Assembly: GCF_030503435.1 (NCBI RefSeq)
Contig: NZ_JAUKPO010000001.1
Coordinates: forward strand, 248,001-312,000
Length of the DNA: 64,000 bases
Source: Rhodocytophaga aerolata
GTDB taxonomy: Bacteria > Bacteroidota > Bacteroidia > Cytophagales > 172606-1
Direction: 5' to 3'
The stretch's first letter is position 1. Each line of letters begins with the position of its first letter. The notes below the pieces were generated by a model. It was not told where the DNA came from. It saw nothing but the letters and a program-made list of their open reading frames with translations, and made no database searches. This document shows, in pieces, positions 61,476-64,000 of this stretch. The translations under genes were made by a program, and so were the position numbers.

Positions 61476-62288
61476 ATGAAACTTGAAACATTAAGAAAAC
61501 TGTATGTAACTGAACTGAGGAGCCTATATAGTGCTGAAAAGCAAATTCTTTTGGGCTTAAAAAAAATGAAAGCCGCTGCCCACCACGATGAATTGAAACA
61601 AGCGTTTGAGCAGCACTATGCAGAAACAGAAGGTCAGATAAACCGGCTCGAGCAGATATTCGACCGCCTGGGAGAAAGCCCTAAAGGACAGACTTCCAAA
61701 GCTACCCTAGGCCTGATTGCCGAAGGTGAGAAAATCATTAAAGCAAAAGGCCAGTCGGATGTAATTGATGCCGGCCTGATTGCCGCAGCTCAGAAAATAG
61801 AGCATAATGAAATAGCTTGCTATGGTACAGCCATTGCCTATGCCAAACAACTAGGCGACCAGGAATCAGCCAGCTTGCTGCAACAAAACCTGGATGAAGA
61901 ATATGCAACAGATAAGCGGTTGACAGCGATGGCTGAAAATTCAATTAACCGTGAGGCGACTTATTCTACCGGGTATTATGAGGAAACTAGTGAGTATAGC
62001 AGCAGCAGTAATACTGGTATTTCGTTATCGGGTTTATTGCTTGGCGCAGCTACTGGTGTAGCGGTAGGTATGTTACTGGCACCCTCTACCGGCTCAGATT
62101 TCAGAAGAAAAATTTCGTCACAAGCCAATAACCTGTTCGACCAGTTTGGCGGCCAGTTGGGCTCCGTATCGGATGTTGCCAAATCACTGCTAGATAAATT
62201 TTCTGCCCAGGAAGGCAAATCTGGCGGCAATCCTTCAGGTCCACAATCACAAAACAGCCCCTATGGAGCTGGCGGACCTAAGTTTTAA
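61476..62288 (+). CDS. DUF892 ferritin-like protein fused to a YtxH-like membrane segment
   Basis: Protein of 270 residues. Residues about 3-160 match DUF892 (YciE/YciF): TLRKLYVTELRSLYSAEKQ, with several Glu/His residues suited to a di-metal centre (AEKQIL, HYAETE, KIEHNEIACYG). A Ser/Tyr linker leads at about 185-215 to a YtxH-like glycine-rich membrane helix (GLLLGAATGVAVGMLLAPSTG followed by SDFRRKIS), and an amphipathic/Gly-rich tail follows. Both parts are stress-linked families; their fusion is unusual as far as I know. The gene has its own terminator. Confidence 0.88.
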   Translation: MKLETLRKLYVTELRSLYSAEKQILLGLKKMKAAAHHDELKQAFEQHYAETEGQINRLEQIFDRLGESPKGQTSKATLGLIAEGEKIIKAKGQSDVIDAGLIAAAQKIEHNEIACYGTAIAYAKQLGDQESASLLQQNLDEEYATDKRLTAMAENSINREATYSTGYYEETSEYSSSSNTGISLSGLLLGAATGVAVGMLLAPSTGSDFRRKISSQANNLFDQFGGQLGSVSDVAKSLLDKFSAQEGKSGGNPSGPQSQNSPYGAGGPKF

Positions 62289-62304
62289 TGTAGATGAATA
62301 GAAA

Positions 62305-62343
62305 TTAAAAAACCTCCTGGTTAGTTGCCAGGAGGTTTTTTAA
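62305..62343 (+). terminator. Terminator after the DUF892-YtxH gene
   Basis: A perfect 16-bp stem (62305-62320 with 62328-62343), 7-base loop, followed by a T-rich run. Confidence 0.9.
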
Positions 62344-62483
62344 TGTAGTTGATCTATATAGTGATCAAACAAGGATTGTTCGTTCTATCATCTTTTCAAA
62401 CAAGAAAGCCTGTAGCTGTCTTTAAATACAGTATGGATATAGGAAGGGTGATCATGCTTATAATAATTTGTCACTAGTGTGTA

Positions 62484-64000
62484 TTAGTGAGGATTTACTG
62501 CTTCCTTCTCTTGAATAGCCTTGTATCTGGATAGCTCTGTTTTTACCCAGGAACACTCTTCTTCAGTTTGTTTGATCAATTGCGAAATAACTTCCCCATT
62601 ATCCTGCTTGGTTTGTAGCACTTGTTTACTTTGTTCCAGTAGTTCATGCAACTGAGCCAAATCCAGTAACTGTAGCAGCGATTTAAATTTATGCATGCTA
62701 TCCCGTAGCCCGTCTACATTTTTGCTATGCATGCTTGAGGTATAAGAGCCCTGTAACTCAGAAATATTGTTCAGGCAAGCATCCAGCAACTCCTGCATAA
62801 ATTGTTTATCTCCTTCAGCCAGCTTTTGAATTTGCTGATAATTTAATTCTTTCGCTTTGTTTTCAGGCTCCACTGCTGGAGAACTACTTTCTACCGGCTT
62901 GTCAGCTACTGGAACTGTGCAGGAGACAATTACCTGATATAAATCTGTTGGATGGAAGGGCTTAGCCAGGTAATGGTTCATTCCAGCTTCTTTGATCTTT
63001 TGTTTAATGTCGGCGCTTACATCGGCTGTGAGGGCAATAATGGATAATTTCTCGTACTCTCCGGACAACCGACGGATGGCACTGGCAGCCTCCAGGCCAT
63101 TCATTACTGGCATTTGTAAATCCATCAGCACTAGGTCGTAGGTTTTTTGCTGCACCTTTTCTAGGGCTTGCCTGCCGTCTTCTGCTACATCAGCCGTAAT
63201 ATTCCATTTCTGCAAAAACTTTTGTGCTACCATTATATTTACCTGGTTGTCTTCTACCAGCAGCAAGCGGATATGCCCCAGGTCAGTTTTCATGGAAGCC
63301 TGCCCCGATAAGTTATATGCCGCCTTGGCTGCGTCTGTCCGGAAAGGCAAGCAAAAGCCAAAAGTAGAGCCTATGCCTTCTAGGCTGTTTACCCATATTT
63401 TGCCATTCTGCAATTCTATTAGCTTTTTACTGATGGCCAGGCCAAGTCCGGTTCCGCCGTATTTTTTGGTTGTATCTGGCTCAGCCTGTTCAAAAGCCAG
63501 AAATATCTTCTCCAGCTTTTCAGCCGGTATCCCTATGCCGGTATCTGTTACAGAGAAAGAAAGATTACAGGAAGTACCCTGGCTTGCCGTTAAGCTTACG
63601 TGCAGTTTTATAGAGCCAGCATTGGTAAATTTTATCGCATTGCTTAACAAATTATTTAATACCTGCGTCAGGCGTACAGGATCGCCGGTAAGCACCTCTG
63701 GTATGTTCTTGTCTGTATGCAGGGTGATGCTAATGCCTTTTTCTGCTGCGTTAAAGGTAAATGCATAAATAATGGTATGGAGCAGGTCTTTGATATTGAA
63801 CGTGGCCTCTTCAAAAAGTATTTTTCCTGCTTCAATCTTTTGTAAATCCAGTATGTCATTAATCAGCGCAAGCAGGTTTTCCGACGAAAACCGGAGTACT
63901 TTCAATAGTTCTACCTGGTCGGGCCGTGGATTTTGCTCTAGCAGCAGATTACTAAGCCCTAATACCGCATTCATAGGGGTACGAATCTCATGGCTCATGT
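62484..64000 (-). CDS. Hybrid histidine kinase, 3' part (HisKA-HATPase-REC-HPt)
   Basis: The gene enters from the right edge; the visible 505 residues begin at the H-box SHEIRTPMNA. They hold HisKA (to about 65), HATPase_c (about 110-225, with DTGIGIP and GGTGLGLAIS), a receiver domain at about 243-360 (phosphorylated Asp in VLMDLQMP) and a C-terminal HPt-like domain with the transmitter His in MHKFKSLL. Such phosphorelay proteins pass phosphate from kinase to receiver to HPt. The sensor part lies outside the window. Not obviously tied to neighbouring genes. Confidence 0.95.
   Translation of the reverse strand, partial: MSHEIRTPMNAVLGLSNLLLEQNPRPDQVELLKVLRFSSENLLALINDILDLQKIEAGKILFEEATFNIKDLLHTIIYAFTFNAAEKGISITLHTDKNIPEVLTGDPVRLTQVLNNLLSNAIKFTNAGSIKLHVSLTASQGTSCNLSFSVTDTGIGIPAEKLEKIFLAFEQAEPDTTKKYGGTGLGLAISKKLIELQNGKIWVNSLEGIGSTFGFCLPFRTDAAKAAYNLSGQASMKTDLGHIRLLLVEDNQVNIMVAQKFLQKWNITADVAEDGRQALEKVQQKTYDLVLMDLQMPVMNGLEAASAIRRLSGEYEKLSIIALTADVSADIKQKIKEAGMNHYLAKPFHPTDLYQVIVSCTVPVADKPVESSSPAVEPENKAKELNYQQIQKLAEGDKQFMQELLDACLNNISELQGSYTSSMHSKNVDGLRDSMHKFKSLLQLLDLAQLHELLEQSKQVLQTKQDNGEVISQLIKQTEEECSWVKTELSRYKAIQEKEAVNPH

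Overview
The window looks like a chromosome segment of a Bacteroidota, most likely a Cytophagales-type bacterium. Supporting signs are two large proteins with type IX secretion C-terminal modules, a DUF4295 gene beside rpmG and ftsY, an HU-CCDC81/SPOR protein, carboxypeptidase-regulatory-like domains, a sigma factor of about 288 residues, loose lipoprotein signals and weak Shine-Dalgarno sequences. The genus cannot be fixed from the sequence. No phage, transposase, CRISPR array, tRNA or rRNA was found.

Layout. 1-4.1 kb: the end of an OmpA-family gene, then a redox island on the minus strand (old yellow enzyme, ferredoxin-adenylyl cyclase fusion, YceI, MarR regulator) with a matched composite palindrome before three of its four genes. 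4.1-7.5 kb: a secreted lamin-tail protein. 7.6-14 kb: asd, an SPFH lipoprotein, a LolC/E-like permease, a methyltransferase, rbfA and a polytopic membrane protein. 14-17 kb: a TonB-dependent receptor with a small lipoprotein, behind a twin operator-like motif. 17-20.5 kb: a small membrane protein, rimO, ftsY, DUF4295 and rpmG. 20.7-27.7 kb: a lipoprotein, ilvE, PduO-type adenosyltransferase, a dioxygenase/hydrolase pair, an SDR enzyme, a NYN/OST-HTH protein and an exported methyltransferase. 27.8-31.3 kb: a second type IX cargo protein and a regulatory-like-domain protein.

31.5-39.8 kb is a six-gene co-directional cluster encoding TPR protein, outer-membrane beta-barrel, HU-CCDC81/SPOR protein, ExbB/TolQ, ExbD/TolR and TonB-like protein. 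It looks like a proton-motive-force-driven trans-envelope machine comparable in concept to Tol-Pal. 40-46.7 kb is a stress-protection stretch (START-domain protein, two SDRs, a large KatE-type catalase, a DUF4142 lipoprotein). 46.9-50.9 kb is a lone 1335-residue SF1 helicase with a nuclease-like tail. 51-57.2 kb has a subtilase, an SDR, an SLC13 transporter and an HTTM membrane protein.

57.4-58.9 kb holds two paralogous lipoproteins made almost wholly of Thr-Ser-Gly repeats. 59.5-64 kb has a small hypothetical gene, a primary-type sigma factor, a DUF892-YtxH fusion and the 3' part of a hybrid histidine kinase. The best candidates for undescribed biology are the MarR-operator redox island, the Thr/Ser/Gly lipoprotein pair, the six-gene envelope cluster and the solitary helicase. 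Family assignments come from reading motifs by eye; no database search was possible.
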